NCBI GenBank assembly: GCA_964526565.1
Contig: CAZGMC010000020.1
Coordinates: 1-50,074 of the forward strand
DNA: 50,074 nt
Source: CAZGMC01 sp964526565
GTDB lineage: Bacteria; Pseudomonadota; Alphaproteobacteria; DSM-16000; Inquilinaceae
Reading direction: 5' to 3'
The stretch's first letter is position 1. Each line of letters starts with the position of its first letter. Both the position numbers and the translations under genes were made by a program. The notes under the pieces are model-generated. The model did not search any database. It saw nothing but the letters and a program-made list of their open reading frames with translations, and was not told where the DNA came from. This document shows, one piece after another, positions 24,531-33,307 of the stretch.

Positions 24531-24878
24531 CTAGTGTGCCGTCTTGCCGTAGCGTATGACCTGGGCCTTCTCCAGCGTCACCAGGCCGCTGTCCATCATG
24601 CCGTCGAGCTCCGGCAGGAAGGCGCGGATGCGGTCCTCGCGGTCGACGATCTCGATGACCAGCGGCAGGTCGTCGGACAGGCGCAGGATCCTGGCGGTGT
24701 GCAGGCGGCTCGACTGGCCGTAGCCCAGGACACCGCGCAGCACCGTGGCACCGGCCAGGCCCGCCCCTCGCGCCTTGAGCACGATGGTCTCGTAAACCGG
24801 GCGCTGGTGCCGGCGCTCGCCCTCGCCGATGAAAATCCGCAGCAGTACGGCGTCTTGCGGTACGTTCGGGTCGTCCAT
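24531..24878 (-). CDS. DUF190 (PII-like) family protein
   Basis: Product of 115 aa. The pattern VLLRIFIGEGERRHQRPVYE, then LKARGAGLAGATVLRGVLGY and LPLVIEIVDREDRIRAFLPE is the DUF190 signature. Structures of this family show a PII-like fold, which suggests a signalling or ligand-sensing role; the gene often accompanies CrcB fluoride channels, but no crcB is here. The ATG at 24878 has GGAGGAG three bases upstream. It lies 125 bases downstream of the site-2 protease gene on the same strand. Confidence 0.9.
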   Translation of the reverse strand: MDDPNVPQDAVLLRIFIGEGERRHQRPVYETIVLKARGAGLAGATVLRGVLGYGQSSRLHTARILRLSDDLPLVIEIVDREDRIRAFLPELDGMMDSGLVTLEKAQVIRYGKTAH

Positions 24879-25003
24879 GGGCTCCTCCACCTGTCGAAGA
24901 TCGCGGCGCAACGCTCGGATCATGCCAGCATGACAACCGGCGTCCGGCCGAATGACTGGGCCGGGCGCGGCCTTGCCGGGTACAGCCGTGCCCGGCATCC
25001 CCG

Positions 25004-26191
25004 TCACGATGCCTTGCGCAGCCTGCCATCGGCGGCGTGATCCTCGAACGCCTCGCCCAGGGCGGCACGGATCTGCAGGACGGTCATCAGGTCGCGCAGG
25101 CTGATCACGCCGACCAGACGATGATCGCGGGTGACCAGCAGGCGGGTCAGGCCGCTCTGCTGCATGCGGCGCAGCGCCTTGGCTGAATCCTCGTCGGGAG
25201 AGACGGTGTTGTTGTCACTGACCGGTTGCAGGATGGCATCCACGGTGATCAGGCCGCGCCGGTGCAGGTCGGTCTCACGCACCGCGTCCAGCGTCACCGA
25301 GCCGAGCAGGCGGTTGCCGTCGGTCACCGGGAACGACTTGTAGAAGTAGCGGTAGAAGTAGTCGTCGACCAGCCGGTCCAGCGGCAGCGACGGCGGCACC
25401 GTGACCGGATCATTGCGCATGAAGCGGCGCACCGGTACGCCCGACAGGGCCATCATGGCGTACTGCTGGCGCATCTGGCTGCTGGCGGCGAACTGGACGA
25501 ACAGGCCGAGCACGAACCACCACACGCCGCCGACCACGTTGCCGCCCAGCGCGGTGATCAGACCCAGGGTGATCAACACGATGCCGAACACCGAGCCGGC
25601 CGCGGCGGCGATGCGCGTCGCCCAGACGATGTCCTTCCGCCACCACCACAGGGCGGCGCGCAACACCCGGCCGCCGTCGAGCGGGAACGCCGGCACCATG
25701 TTGAACACCGCCAGCAGCGCGTTGATGGCGGCCAGGTAGGCGAACACCACCGCGACCGGCGGCGGGCTGCCCTCGCCGGTCAGCGCGCCGGCGCCGATCA
25801 CCCAGGCCAGGCCGGCAAACAGCAGGGCGACGACGACGCTGGTGGCCGGGCCGGCCAGGGCCATCAGCAGTTCGCCCTTGGGGCTGGTCGGCTCGTCCTC
25901 CATCTCGGCGACGCCGCCGAAGATGAACAGTGTGATGCCGCGGATCGGCATGTTGAAGCGCCGCGCCACCAGCGAGTGCGCGAACTCGTGCACGACAATG
26001 GAGAAGGCCAGGCCGAGCAGCCCGACCAGCGCCATCCACCAGTAGGTCCGCGACTCCAGCCCCGGCACGACCTGCGGAAAGTATCCGGCCGCCAGGGTCC
26101 AGATGATCAGCCCGGCCAGCAGCAGCCACGTGGCGTCGACGCGGACCGTGAAGCCGAACAGCCTGAACAGGGTAAGGCGGTAAGCAAACAT
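25004..26191 (-). CDS. Site-2 protease family (M50) zinc metalloprotease with CBS pair
   Basis: Product of 395 aa. The N-terminal half is membrane-embedded and carries the catalytic HEFAH (68-72) and the LDGGR motif (171-175; the Asp is the third zinc ligand). The C-terminal half has two CBS domains (about 255-310 and 325-380; for example NRLLGSVTLDAVRE and HRLVGVISLRDLM). This matches the Rip3-like branch of intramembrane proteases. They cut membrane-bound regulators, with the CBS pair probably sensing adenine nucleotides. No anti-sigma factor substrate is nearby. The ATG at 26191 gives the usual family start (MFAYRLTLFRLFGF). Confidence 0.92.
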   Translation of the reverse strand: MFAYRLTLFRLFGFTVRVDATWLLLAGLIIWTLAAGYFPQVVPGLESRTYWWMALVGLLGLAFSIVVHEFAHSLVARRFNMPIRGITLFIFGGVAEMEDEPTSPKGELLMALAGPATSVVVALLFAGLAWVIGAGALTGEGSPPPVAVVFAYLAAINALLAVFNMVPAFPLDGGRVLRAALWWWRKDIVWATRIAAAAGSVFGIVLITLGLITALGGNVVGGVWWFVLGLFVQFAASSQMRQQYAMMALSGVPVRRFMRNDPVTVPPSLPLDRLVDDYFYRYFYKSFPVTDGNRLLGSVTLDAVRETDLHRRGLITVDAILQPVSDNNTVSPDEDSAKALRRMQQSGLTRLLVTRDHRLVGVISLRDLMTVLQIRAALGEAFEDHAADGRLRKAS

Positions 26192-26339
26192 GGACAGCGA
26201 TCCCGCTTTCGGGATGAACGGCGGCCGCGATGCACGGCTGCCGCCCCATGGCATGAAGTGACTGGGGAACGCCGCGCCTGTCGTCCGGTTCCACGGGCGC
26301 GGCAAGCCGGCCCCGTGGCGCTGGACCCGTGGCGCTGGT

Positions 26340-27572
26340 TCAGGCAGCGTTGCGCCGCCATGGCGCCATGGCATCGCGGCGCGGGGCGCGGCTCAGGGCG
26401 TCGGCCAGGGCCTGCAGCGAGTCCAGGCTGTGCACCGGGCGGAACTCGTCGACGTGGGGCAGCATGGCGCGGGCGCCCTGGGCGCGGGGGGCATAGCCGT
26501 CCCAGCGCAGCAGCGGGTTCAGCCAGATCAGCCGGCGGCAACTCTTGTGCAGGCGCTCCATGGCGCAGGCCAGCAGGGCCGGATCATCGCGCTCCAGTCC
26601 GTCGGTGATCAGCAGCACGACGGCGCCCTGGCCGAGCACGCGTCGCGACCACCACTGATTGAAATCGGCCAGGCAGCAGCCGATGCGGGTGCCGCCATTC
26701 CAGTCCTGCACCGTGCCACCGACTCCGGCCAGGGCGTCGTCCACGTCGCGGTGGCGGAGCGTGCGCGTGATGCTGGTCAACCGCGTCCCGAACACGAAGG
26801 CGTGGACGCGGTCGCGGTCGCTCGCCAGGGCGTGGAGGAAGTGCAGCAGCAGGCGCGAATAGCGGCTCATCGAGCCGGAGATGTCGCACAGCACCACCAG
26901 CGGCGGCGGCCGGCGGCGCGGCCGGCGGCGGGCGAGGTCGATGACGGCGCCGCCGCCGCCGAGCGAGCGGCGCAGGGTGCGGCGCAGGTCGAGGCGCACG
27001 CCGGTGGGGTCGGGGGTGAAGCGGCGCGTCGGCGCGTCGCGCACCGGCAGGCGCATGGCGGCGATGGCGCGTTCGGCGCGGGCGATCTCGTCGGCGGACA
27101 TCTGCTCGAAGTCGCGGCGGCGCAGCACCTCGTCGGTCGACACGGTCAGGGCGGCATCGAGCTCCACCTCCGGCGGCTGCGGCCGGTCGGGACTGTCGCC
27201 GATGCCGGGGCGGCGGTCGCGGACCAGCGCCGCGGCGACGCGGCGGGCGATCCGGCGCTCCTCCTCGCGCAGCCCCTGGGTGGCGGGCAGGGCCAGCACC
27301 ACGGCCCGCTTGAGCAGGTCCGGGTCGCGCCAGAACAGGTGAAAGGCCTGGTCGAACACCTCGCGCCGGTCGCGCCGATCGACCAGCGCGGCATGGAGGG
27401 CCCAGTAGAAGTCCTCGCGGTGTTCGACGCCCACCGCCTGGACCGCCCCGAGCGCCGCCAGCGTCTGCCCCGGCCCGACGGGCAGTCCGGCGGCGCGCAG
27501 CATCCGGCAGAAATGCATGACGTTGACGGCAAGGCGGCCGGTGGACGGGGCGGACAGGTTGGCGTCGGTCAT
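26340..27572 (-). CDS. CoxE-type VWA domain protein
   Basis: Product of 410 aa. The C-terminal von Willebrand A domain has an intact MIDAS motif DISGSMS (Asp230, Ser232, Ser234) and a second metal-loop element GGTRIG. The N-terminal 220 residues are the CoxE family helical region. CoxE/VWA proteins work with a MoxR AAA+ ATPase to insert or mature cofactors, for example in aerobic CO dehydrogenase. The MoxR partner lies about 870 bases upstream on the same strand, but a truncated hpnR-like gene sits between. No molybdenum hydroxylase (coxLMS) genes are in the window, so the client enzyme is unknown. Confidence 0.9.
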   Translation of the reverse strand: MTDANLSAPSTGRLAVNVMHFCRMLRAAGLPVGPGQTLAALGAVQAVGVEHREDFYWALHAALVDRRDRREVFDQAFHLFWRDPDLLKRAVVLALPATQGLREEERRIARRVAAALVRDRRPGIGDSPDRPQPPEVELDAALTVSTDEVLRRRDFEQMSADEIARAERAIAAMRLPVRDAPTRRFTPDPTGVRLDLRRTLRRSLGGGGAVIDLARRRPRRRPPPLVVLCDISGSMSRYSRLLLHFLHALASDRDRVHAFVFGTRLTSITRTLRHRDVDDALAGVGGTVQDWNGGTRIGCCLADFNQWWSRRVLGQGAVVLLITDGLERDDPALLACAMERLHKSCRRLIWLNPLLRWDGYAPRAQGARAMLPHVDEFRPVHSLDSLQALADALSRAPRRDAMAPWRRNAA

Positions 27573-27586
27573 GCCGTGGATGCGGG

Positions 27587-28099
27587 TCAGGGGGCAGCCG
27601 GTCCGGTCGAAACAGGCCGTGCCGTGTGCTCCGGTCCTGGGCCTTGCCCGGCCGGCGGCTCACCAGAGCACGGCAGTGGACGACCGTGCAACGCCGGCAG
27701 GGCGGCGAGCAGCCGCGGCGCGCCGGCCTCGCCCTCGCCCTTGAGCACACAGTCGACGGCGCCTTTCGCGTGGGGCAGCAGGTCGCGGGCGATGAACGAC
27801 AAGCAGTGGCCGCCGACGAAGATGAAGGTGCCGGGTGCCCGCGCCCTGGTCGCCTTGGCCAGGTCGACGACCTCGGGCACGTTGGGCAGGTGGTTGCAGG
27901 AGAACGCCACCGCGTCCGGCTGCCAGTCGTCCAGCATGCGGAAACAGGCGGCGTGGTCCTCGACCTGCAGATCGATCAGCCGCAGATCGTGCCCCGCCTG
28001 CCGCAGCGCCCCGGCGACCAGCTCCAGGCCGAGCGGCTCCAGGCGCAGGAAGATCTTCGTGTACATCAGCGGGCCAGGATGGACGGCGGGGACCTTCAT
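27587..28099 (-). pseudogene. Truncated HpnR-like (hopanoid C-3 methylase) B12-binding domain
   Basis: Encodes 170 aa. About 140 residues match the N-terminal cobalamin-binding half of B12-dependent radical SAM enzymes of the hopanoid C-3 methylase type: HPGPLMYTKIFLRLEPLGLE, then LIDLQVEDHAACFRMLDDW, NVPEVVDLAKATRARAPGTF and CVLKGEGEAGAPRLLAAL. The radical SAM half (Cx3Cx2C) is absent; instead the frame ends in a proline-rich, unrelated tail of about 30 residues and stops 14 bases before the CoxE gene. Full proteins are about 500 aa. I read it as a remnant that lost its 3' end. It could, less likely, act as a free B12-binding domain. Confidence 0.75.
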
Positions 28100-28439
28100 G
28101 CGACCTCCGACGACAGGGGCGAAAGGAGGGTGAGCGCAGCAAAGTACTTGCAGCTGCGCCTTGTTCGCGAGCGTGCCGAACGACGCAGACGCCGCGAACC
28201 ACCTCCTTGACCCGGCCTCCCGGACTGCGTTCCTGGGCGGAGCCTGATGCTTACGCGTTAGGCCGAATGCCGTTCATGCGGCCGGTAAAGGGCTCGGCTG
28301 CCCACTGCGAATGCCTTCTTCCCAAACGACGCGTAGTTCTGCGAATGCCTTCTTCCCAAACGACGCGTAGTTCATTGGCGCAGTAGCCGGCCAGGGTCCG
28401 GCGCTCCTGCCACAGCTCCAGTCGATCATCGCGACCTTC
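28100..28439. other. Intergenic region with a 34-bp tandem duplication
   Basis: The region lies between the MoxR gene and the hpnR remnant. On the minus strand a frame without a start runs on from just after the moxR stop for about 55 codons and includes LWQERRTLAGYCANELRV, which looks like protein but is interrupted in phase by the duplication. It may be a gene fragment; I cannot name it. Confidence 0.35.
28306..28373. repeat. Perfect 34-bp tandem duplication
   Basis: Two identical, directly adjacent 34-base copies occupy 28306-28339 and 28340-28373 (unit starts TGCGAATGCCTTCTTCCC). Because 34 is not a multiple of three it would shift any frame running through. It looks like a recent duplication in non-coding or decaying sequence. 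Confidence 0.95.
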
Positions 28440-29357
28440 TCACGCCACCGCCGCCAGCTCGGCCTTGACCTCGGCGAGCAGGCGGGCCGCTTCGCTGCCG
28501 CGGATCTTTTCGATGTCGTCCTGGTACTTGAGCAGCGTGCCCAGGGTGTCGTCGACCAGGACCGGGTCCAGCTCCAGCGCGTCCAGGGCGGTCAGGGCGC
28601 GGGTCCAGTCCAGGGTCTCGGCGACGCCGGGCAGCTTGAACAGGTCGATCCCGCGCAGGCGCTGGACGAAGGCGACCACCTGGGCCGACAGCACCGCCGG
28701 CGCGTCCGGCGCCTTGACCGCGACGATGCGGCGTTCGCGTGCCGCGTCGGGATAGTCCACCCAATGGTAGAAGCAGCGGCGCTTGAGCGCGTCGTGGACC
28801 TCCCGCGTGCGGTTGGAGGTGATCACCACGAGCGGCGGCTCTGCGGCGCGGATCGTGCCCAGCTCCGGGATGGTGATCTGGAAGTCGCTCAGCAGCTCGA
28901 GCAGGAACGCCTCGAACGGCTCGTCGGTGCGGTCCAGCTCGTCGATCAGCAGCACCGGCGGCCCGTCCAGCTCCGGCCGCAGCGCCTGCAGCAGCGGCCG
29001 CTGCACCAGGAACCGCTCGGAGAAGATGTCCTCGGCCAGGCTGTCGCGGTCGCGGTCGCGGATTGCCTCGGCCAGGCGGATCTCCAGCATCTGGCGCGGG
29101 TAGTTCCATTCGTAGACGGCGCTGGCCACGTCCAGGCCCTCGTAGCACTGCAGGCGGATCAACCGGCGGCCCAGGGCGGTGGCCAGCACCTTGGCGATCT
29201 CGGTCTTGCCGACGCCGGCCTCGCCCTCCAGGAACAGCGGCCGGCGCAGCGTCAGCGCCAAGTACAGCGCCGTCGCCAGCGACCGGCCGGCGACATAGTC
29301 GCCGCGGCCGAGCAGGGCCAGCGTCTCGTCCACGGAAGCGGGCAGGGGCAGCACCAT
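28440..29357 (-). CDS. MoxR family AAA+ ATPase
   Basis: Product of 305 aa. Walker A is GEAGVGKTE (45-53), Walker B VLLIDELDR (136-144), with EWNYPRQML and VVITSNRTREVHDALKRRC (sensor 1 and arginine finger) as in CoxD/MoxR. These chaperone-like ATPases partner with VWA proteins such as CoxE, the next functional gene downstream. AAGAGGTG lies upstream of the ATG at 29357. The open frame continues far upstream across the antisense of the cyanophycinase gene, but nothing there resembles protein. Confidence 0.93.
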   Translation of the reverse strand: MVLPLPASVDETLALLGRGDYVAGRSLATALYLALTLRRPLFLEGEAGVGKTEIAKVLATALGRRLIRLQCYEGLDVASAVYEWNYPRQMLEIRLAEAIRDRDRDSLAEDIFSERFLVQRPLLQALRPELDGPPVLLIDELDRTDEPFEAFLLELLSDFQITIPELGTIRAAEPPLVVITSNRTREVHDALKRRCFYHWVDYPDAARERRIVAVKAPDAPAVLSAQVVAFVQRLRGIDLFKLPGVAETLDWTRALTALDALELDPVLVDDTLGTLLKYQDDIEKIRGSEAARLLAEVKAELAAVA

Positions 29358-29549
29358 GATGGCACCTCTTGATCGGGTCTTGCCCCGCCATGGTAACGGC
29401 GCGACGCCAGGTCTGCCACTGCGCGCATGCCGCGGCCAAAAGGGCGGTTGGCGCTGCGGAGAATCGCCACAAGTGAGTACGAGCTTGTCGCGGTTCCTGC
29501 CACCCGGCCCAGCGGGGGCCGGCGCCGCGGCTGCGCCAGGAGTCCGCTC

Positions 29550-30662
29550 ATGCTGGTCCGTCTGCTGCTCGCCGTCTGCCTCGTCTGCACCGCGCCTGGC
29601 GGGGCATTTGCCGTGGATCCGGCGCCCGCCAAGGCGCCGCACGGCGCCCTGGTGCTGGAGGGCGGCGGCATGCCGGCCGCCGGGTTCGAGCAGCGGGTCA
29701 TGGCCCTGGCCGGTGGTCAGGGCGACGTGTGCCTGATCACCACGGCACTGGGCGGCGCGGCCGGCGGGGCGGGCGGCTCCTACAACCGCTTCGGTGGCGT
29801 GCCCGAGGCGCGCACCCACGTGCTCGACATCGACTGGTCGAACAGCGGCGATGCCGGCGTGCTGGCGACGCTGGAGTCGTGCGAGGCGTTCTATTTCGAG
29901 GGCGGCGATCCGCAGCGGCTGTCGCTGGTGCTGGTGCCGGGCGGGCAGGAGAGCCCGGCCCTGGCGGTGATCCGCCGCCGCTTCGAGGAGGGCGCGGTGA
30001 TCTCGGGCAGCAGCGCCGGCGCCATGATCGTCGGCGACCTGACCCTGTGCGAGTGCGGCCCGGTCAGCAGCGTCAACGCCCTGCTCCACGGCGAGCTGTT
30101 CGAGGCGGCGGGCTTCGGGCTGGTTGGCGGGGTGCTGGTCGATGCGCACTTCTTCACCCGCGGCCTGATCGGCCGGCACGCCTGGCAGCTCGCCCGGCGC
30201 GACATCCCGGTCGGCGTCGGCATCGACGAGGGCACCGCCGTGATCGTCCCCGGCGACGGCGGCCCGTGGGAGGTGATCGGGCAGCGTGGCGTCGGCGTGG
30301 TCGCCCGCGATCCGGCCGGTCCCGGCCTGGGCACCTTCACCGTCAGCCTGCTCGCCGCCGGCGACCGGTTCGACCCGCGCACCGGGCAGGTCACCGTGGC
30401 GCCGGGACGCCGCCCCGTCGCCGATGCGGCCGGACCGGCGGCGCCGCTGCGCACGACCGACGTGTTCGCGCCGGAGCAGGTGCCGGCGCTGATGATCGGT
30501 CTGGCCGAGGGGCCTGCCCGGCGGGCCGTGGGCGTCGCCGCGGACGGCGCCATAAAGCTGAGCCTTGTCGAGACCGGCCACACCCGCGCCTTTGCCGGCG
30601 TTGACGGTTCGTGGACCATCCTGGACCTGGCAATGCGCATCGATGCCGAGCCGCACCGGTGA
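29550..30662 (+). CDS. Exported cyanophycinase-like peptidase (S51 family)
   Basis: Product of 370 aa. A signal peptide spans residues 1-21 (ending GAFA). The peptidase core matches cyanophycinase: ALVLEGGGMP, FYFEGGDPQRL, and the nucleophile motif ISGSSAGAMI (Ser155), followed by VDAHFFTRGLIGRHAWQLA and GVGIDEGTAV. The family cuts cyanophycin (multi-L-arginyl-poly-L-aspartate) into dipeptides. A signal peptide indicates an extracellular-type enzyme (CphE-like) rather than the cytosolic CphB of cyanobacteria; cyanophycin synthetase is not in this window. The start at 29550 is placed by the signal peptide and the upstream AGGAG. It faces away from the moxR gene. Confidence 0.85.
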   Translation: MLVRLLLAVCLVCTAPGGAFAVDPAPAKAPHGALVLEGGGMPAAGFEQRVMALAGGQGDVCLITTALGGAAGGAGGSYNRFGGVPEARTHVLDIDWSNSGDAGVLATLESCEAFYFEGGDPQRLSLVLVPGGQESPALAVIRRRFEEGAVISGSSAGAMIVGDLTLCECGPVSSVNALLHGELFEAAGFGLVGGVLVDAHFFTRGLIGRHAWQLARRDIPVGVGIDEGTAVIVPGDGGPWEVIGQRGVGVVARDPAGPGLGTFTVSLLAAGDRFDPRTGQVTVAPGRRPVADAAGPAAPLRTTDVFAPEQVPALMIGLAEGPARRAVGVAADGAIKLSLVETGHTRAFAGVDGSWTILDLAMRIDAEPHR

Positions 30663-30698
30663 GGCAGCCCGACGATCCGGCGCGGCGTCCGCTCCCGG

Positions 30699-32093
30699 TC
30701 ACCTGGTCTGCGTCGTCGGGGTGGGATGCTCCCCCCTGGCGCGGTCGTCATGGCGCGACGCTTGATGGCTCCGTCTCAGCCGGTCATAGGTGTCGACGAT
30801 GCGGTTGATGTCGCGCGGCTCGCTCAGGCCGGTCTCCGCCGCCTCCTTGAGCGCGGCCGCGTGGTAGACCAGGACGGCGCGATAGACGGGCTCGTCGACA
30901 TGGTCGAAGACGCGTTCCAGGACACGCATAAGGTGCAGGGCGGCATTCCGGTCGCCGCCGGCATAGGGTCGAAGGTCGTCGAACACCGCCGAGGCGACGT
31001 CGGCATAGGTCAGGTTCGGCGCGATGATGCGCAGACGGCCGTCCTCGTCGTGGCGGTAGGCGCCGGGCATCGCGCGCCGACCAAGATTGATCATTGCGCT
31101 GCCCAGCCAGTCCATGCAGCTCGTCGCCGTGTAGGGATCGTTGATCCCCGGCGACAATGCCCTGGCCGCGACTTCCACGAGCTGCTGGACGACGAACAAA
31201 AGGTCCTGCGCCTGGGTGCGCTGCCGGTCGATGGCGAAGGCGATGGCGATCCTGCCCTGCGGGATGTCCTGCCCGGCGCCGCTGCCGTGGGCGAAGGCCA
31301 GCGGCTCGCCCGTGCCGACGAAGTCGCCGGGGCGCCGGACCAGGCGAAGCACCAGGTCGTGGGCGCGGGCCAGGCCGAACAGGCTGTCGCCGTCTATGTG
31401 CGTGATGTAGCCGCTGCTGCGCGCCCGTACCGCCGTGCCGGGACCGGGCGGGCAGGTCGCGGCCCTTTCTGGCGTCCCCGCCGCTTCGGGTGCCGCGTGA
31501 CCGAGCTGGTCGGGAAACAGGGTGGCGACCTTTTCATTGAGCTCGTCGCCAATTTCCGCAACCACGTGCGCGGCCTGGATCGACACCGGCGTGTGGTGAA
31601 AGAAGAAGATCAGCACGCCGAGGCTGGCCAGTGCCAGCAGCAGGGCCACCATGACGCCGACGTGCGGGACGAACGGTTCGACGGCGGGGCTGCCCGGATC
31701 GACGCCGTGAACCGTGCGCAGAACCAGCAGGCAGTAGACGAAGGTGGCGATGAAGGTGCCGAGCGTGACCTGATTGCTGGTGTCGCGCATGAAGTTGCCG
31801 AGCAGGCGCGGCCCGATCTGCGAGGCGGCATACGCCACCGCAGCGATGGTAATGGAGAAGGTCACCCCGGCCACCGTGATCATCGAGCCGGCGATCGTCG
31901 ACAGCAGGGAGCGCGCTCCATCCGAGGTGTTGAAGGAGATCCAGTCCAGTTTCTGGATGACCTCCACGCCGAGACTGCGGTCCACTGCGGTCGTGATCGC
32001 GGACAGGACGATCGCGCCGACGACCATCAGGCTTGGCACGAACCAGTAGCTAGCCCTTACCGCATGCCAGTACCTGGCCAGTTGTGCCCGCAT
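30699..32093 (-). CDS. DUF2254 membrane protein
   Basis: Product of 464 aa. Four membrane helices fill the first 165 residues (ASYWFVPSLMVVGAIVL, then SMITVAGVTFSITIAAVAYA, TLGTFIATFVYCLLVLRTV, VGVMVALLLALASLGVLIF), followed by a soluble C-terminal region. This is the DUF2254 (predicted membrane protein) layout. The soluble part includes GYITHIDGDSLFGLARAHDL and ALSPGINDPYTATSCMDWLG, conserved text in the family. The function is not known. The start at 32093 is the first ATG with a typical N-terminus (MRAQLARYWHAVRASYW). It converges with the cyanophycinase gene 36 bases apart. Confidence 0.9.
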   Translation of the reverse strand: MRAQLARYWHAVRASYWFVPSLMVVGAIVLSAITTAVDRSLGVEVIQKLDWISFNTSDGARSLLSTIAGSMITVAGVTFSITIAAVAYAASQIGPRLLGNFMRDTSNQVTLGTFIATFVYCLLVLRTVHGVDPGSPAVEPFVPHVGVMVALLLALASLGVLIFFFHHTPVSIQAAHVVAEIGDELNEKVATLFPDQLGHAAPEAAGTPERAATCPPGPGTAVRARSSGYITHIDGDSLFGLARAHDLVLRLVRRPGDFVGTGEPLAFAHGSGAGQDIPQGRIAIAFAIDRQRTQAQDLLFVVQQLVEVAARALSPGINDPYTATSCMDWLGSAMINLGRRAMPGAYRHDEDGRLRIIAPNLTYADVASAVFDDLRPYAGGDRNAALHLMRVLERVFDHVDEPVYRAVLVYHAAALKEAAETGLSEPRDINRIVDTYDRLRRSHQASRHDDRARGEHPTPTTQTR

Positions 32094-32389
32094 GTCCCAT
32101 CTCCCGTCGCGGCGGCCCCGGCCATTGCCGGGCCGTCGGCCCATGCCGGTCCAGGACAGTTAAACACGCATGGTGAACAAGTGGGAGCCGATGCGGCAGG
32201 ACGGACGGGCTTGCCCACGCGGTGCCATCCAATGTCAGCCCGTCGAGCCGGGCCGGCCGGTCCGGACAGCGCGACCGGTGACCACGACCGCTGCATGCGA
32301 AGCGGAACCTTTCGCATCGGTCGTGGCATTCTCTCCGGATCGAGCCCGGCGATCGCGCCGTGCGTGGGCAGAGAGCGGAGCGATGCCCA

Positions 32390-33307
32390 ATGAAGTCGAC
32401 AATCATCATGAATGCCCGGTCCGGGGCGCTGCTCGACCGCGACGCCGCCGCGGTGGAGCGCGAGATCGCCGAGGCGTTCTCTCGTGGCGACAGAGAGGTG
32501 GAGGTCATCACCACCTCAGGCGCGGAGTTGACCGAGGCGATCGAGCGGGCGGCGCGTGCCGACAGCGACATGGTCGTGGTCGGCGGCGGCGACGGCACCA
32601 TCCTGACGGCGGCCGTCCGCCTTGCGGGCACCAACAAGGCGCTCGGCATCATCCCGCTCGGCACCGCCAACCTGCTGGCGCGCGACCTGGAGATCCCGCT
32701 GGACATCGACGAGGCGGTGGCGGCGCTGAGCCAAGGTCACGTCCACCGGATCGACGTGGTCGACCTGAACGGACAGGTGTTCCTGAACAACTCGGTGCTC
32801 GGCCTGTATCCGAAGCTGGCCAAGTTCCGCGAGCAGAAGCGGGGCAGGATGCGCGCGCGCGACTGGCTGCGCCTGATCCTGGACGCACTCCGCGCCATGG
32901 TCCGCCGGCCGCAGCTGCGCGTCGAGGTGGACCTGGGCCAGGGGCCGTGGCAGATCACCGCCGCCGGCCTGCTCGTCTCCAACAACCTGTACGATGGCGG
33001 GTTCGGCGCACCGCTGGCACGGACGCGGCTGGACGGCGGCCGCCTGGGGGTTTATATCGCGCGGCACCGGACGCCGTTCGACATTCTCCGGTTGCTGCTG
33101 CGCATGGCGCTGGCACGCTGGCGCACCGACCCAGACATGGAGACGGCGAGCGTCGAGACGCTGACGGTGAACAGCCGCAAGAGCCGGCTGCGGGTGACGG
33201 TGGATGGCGAGGTGCGGCTGCTGGAGCCGCCGCTGGTCTACCGCATCCGGCCCGGCGCGCTGACGGTGATCGTGCCGCGGCGCAGCGATGAGGACCAGGC
33301 GGGATGA
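32390..33307 (+). CDS. Diacylglycerol kinase-family lipid kinase
   Basis: Product of 305 aa in the DAGK catalytic-domain family (YegS/DgkB-like). The nucleotide motif GGGDGT lies at 65-70, with LGTANLLARDL and SVLGLYPKL following. The family phosphorylates lipids such as diacylglycerol or sphingoid bases with ATP. I chose the ATG at 32390 (MKSTIIMNARSG). Its stop overlaps the next ATG (ATGA at 33304-33307), so it is translated together with the phosphoesterase. The pair may act in lipid turnover, by context only. Confidence 0.9.
   Translation: MKSTIIMNARSGALLDRDAAAVEREIAEAFSRGDREVEVITTSGAELTEAIERAARADSDMVVVGGGDGTILTAAVRLAGTNKALGIIPLGTANLLARDLEIPLDIDEAVAALSQGHVHRIDVVDLNGQVFLNNSVLGLYPKLAKFREQKRGRMRARDWLRLILDALRAMVRRPQLRVEVDLGQGPWQITAAGLLVSNNLYDGGFGAPLARTRLDGGRLGVYIARHRTPFDILRLLLRMALARWRTDPDMETASVETLTVNSRKSRLRVTVDGEVRLLEPPLVYRIRPGALTVIVPRRSDEDQAG

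Noticed and set aside
28440..30656. 738-codon frame including MoxR with a long N-terminal extension
   Set aside because: The upstream 430 codons are antisense to the cyanophycinase gene and have no protein-like pattern; the ATG at 29357 with AAGAGGTG upstream is the real start.
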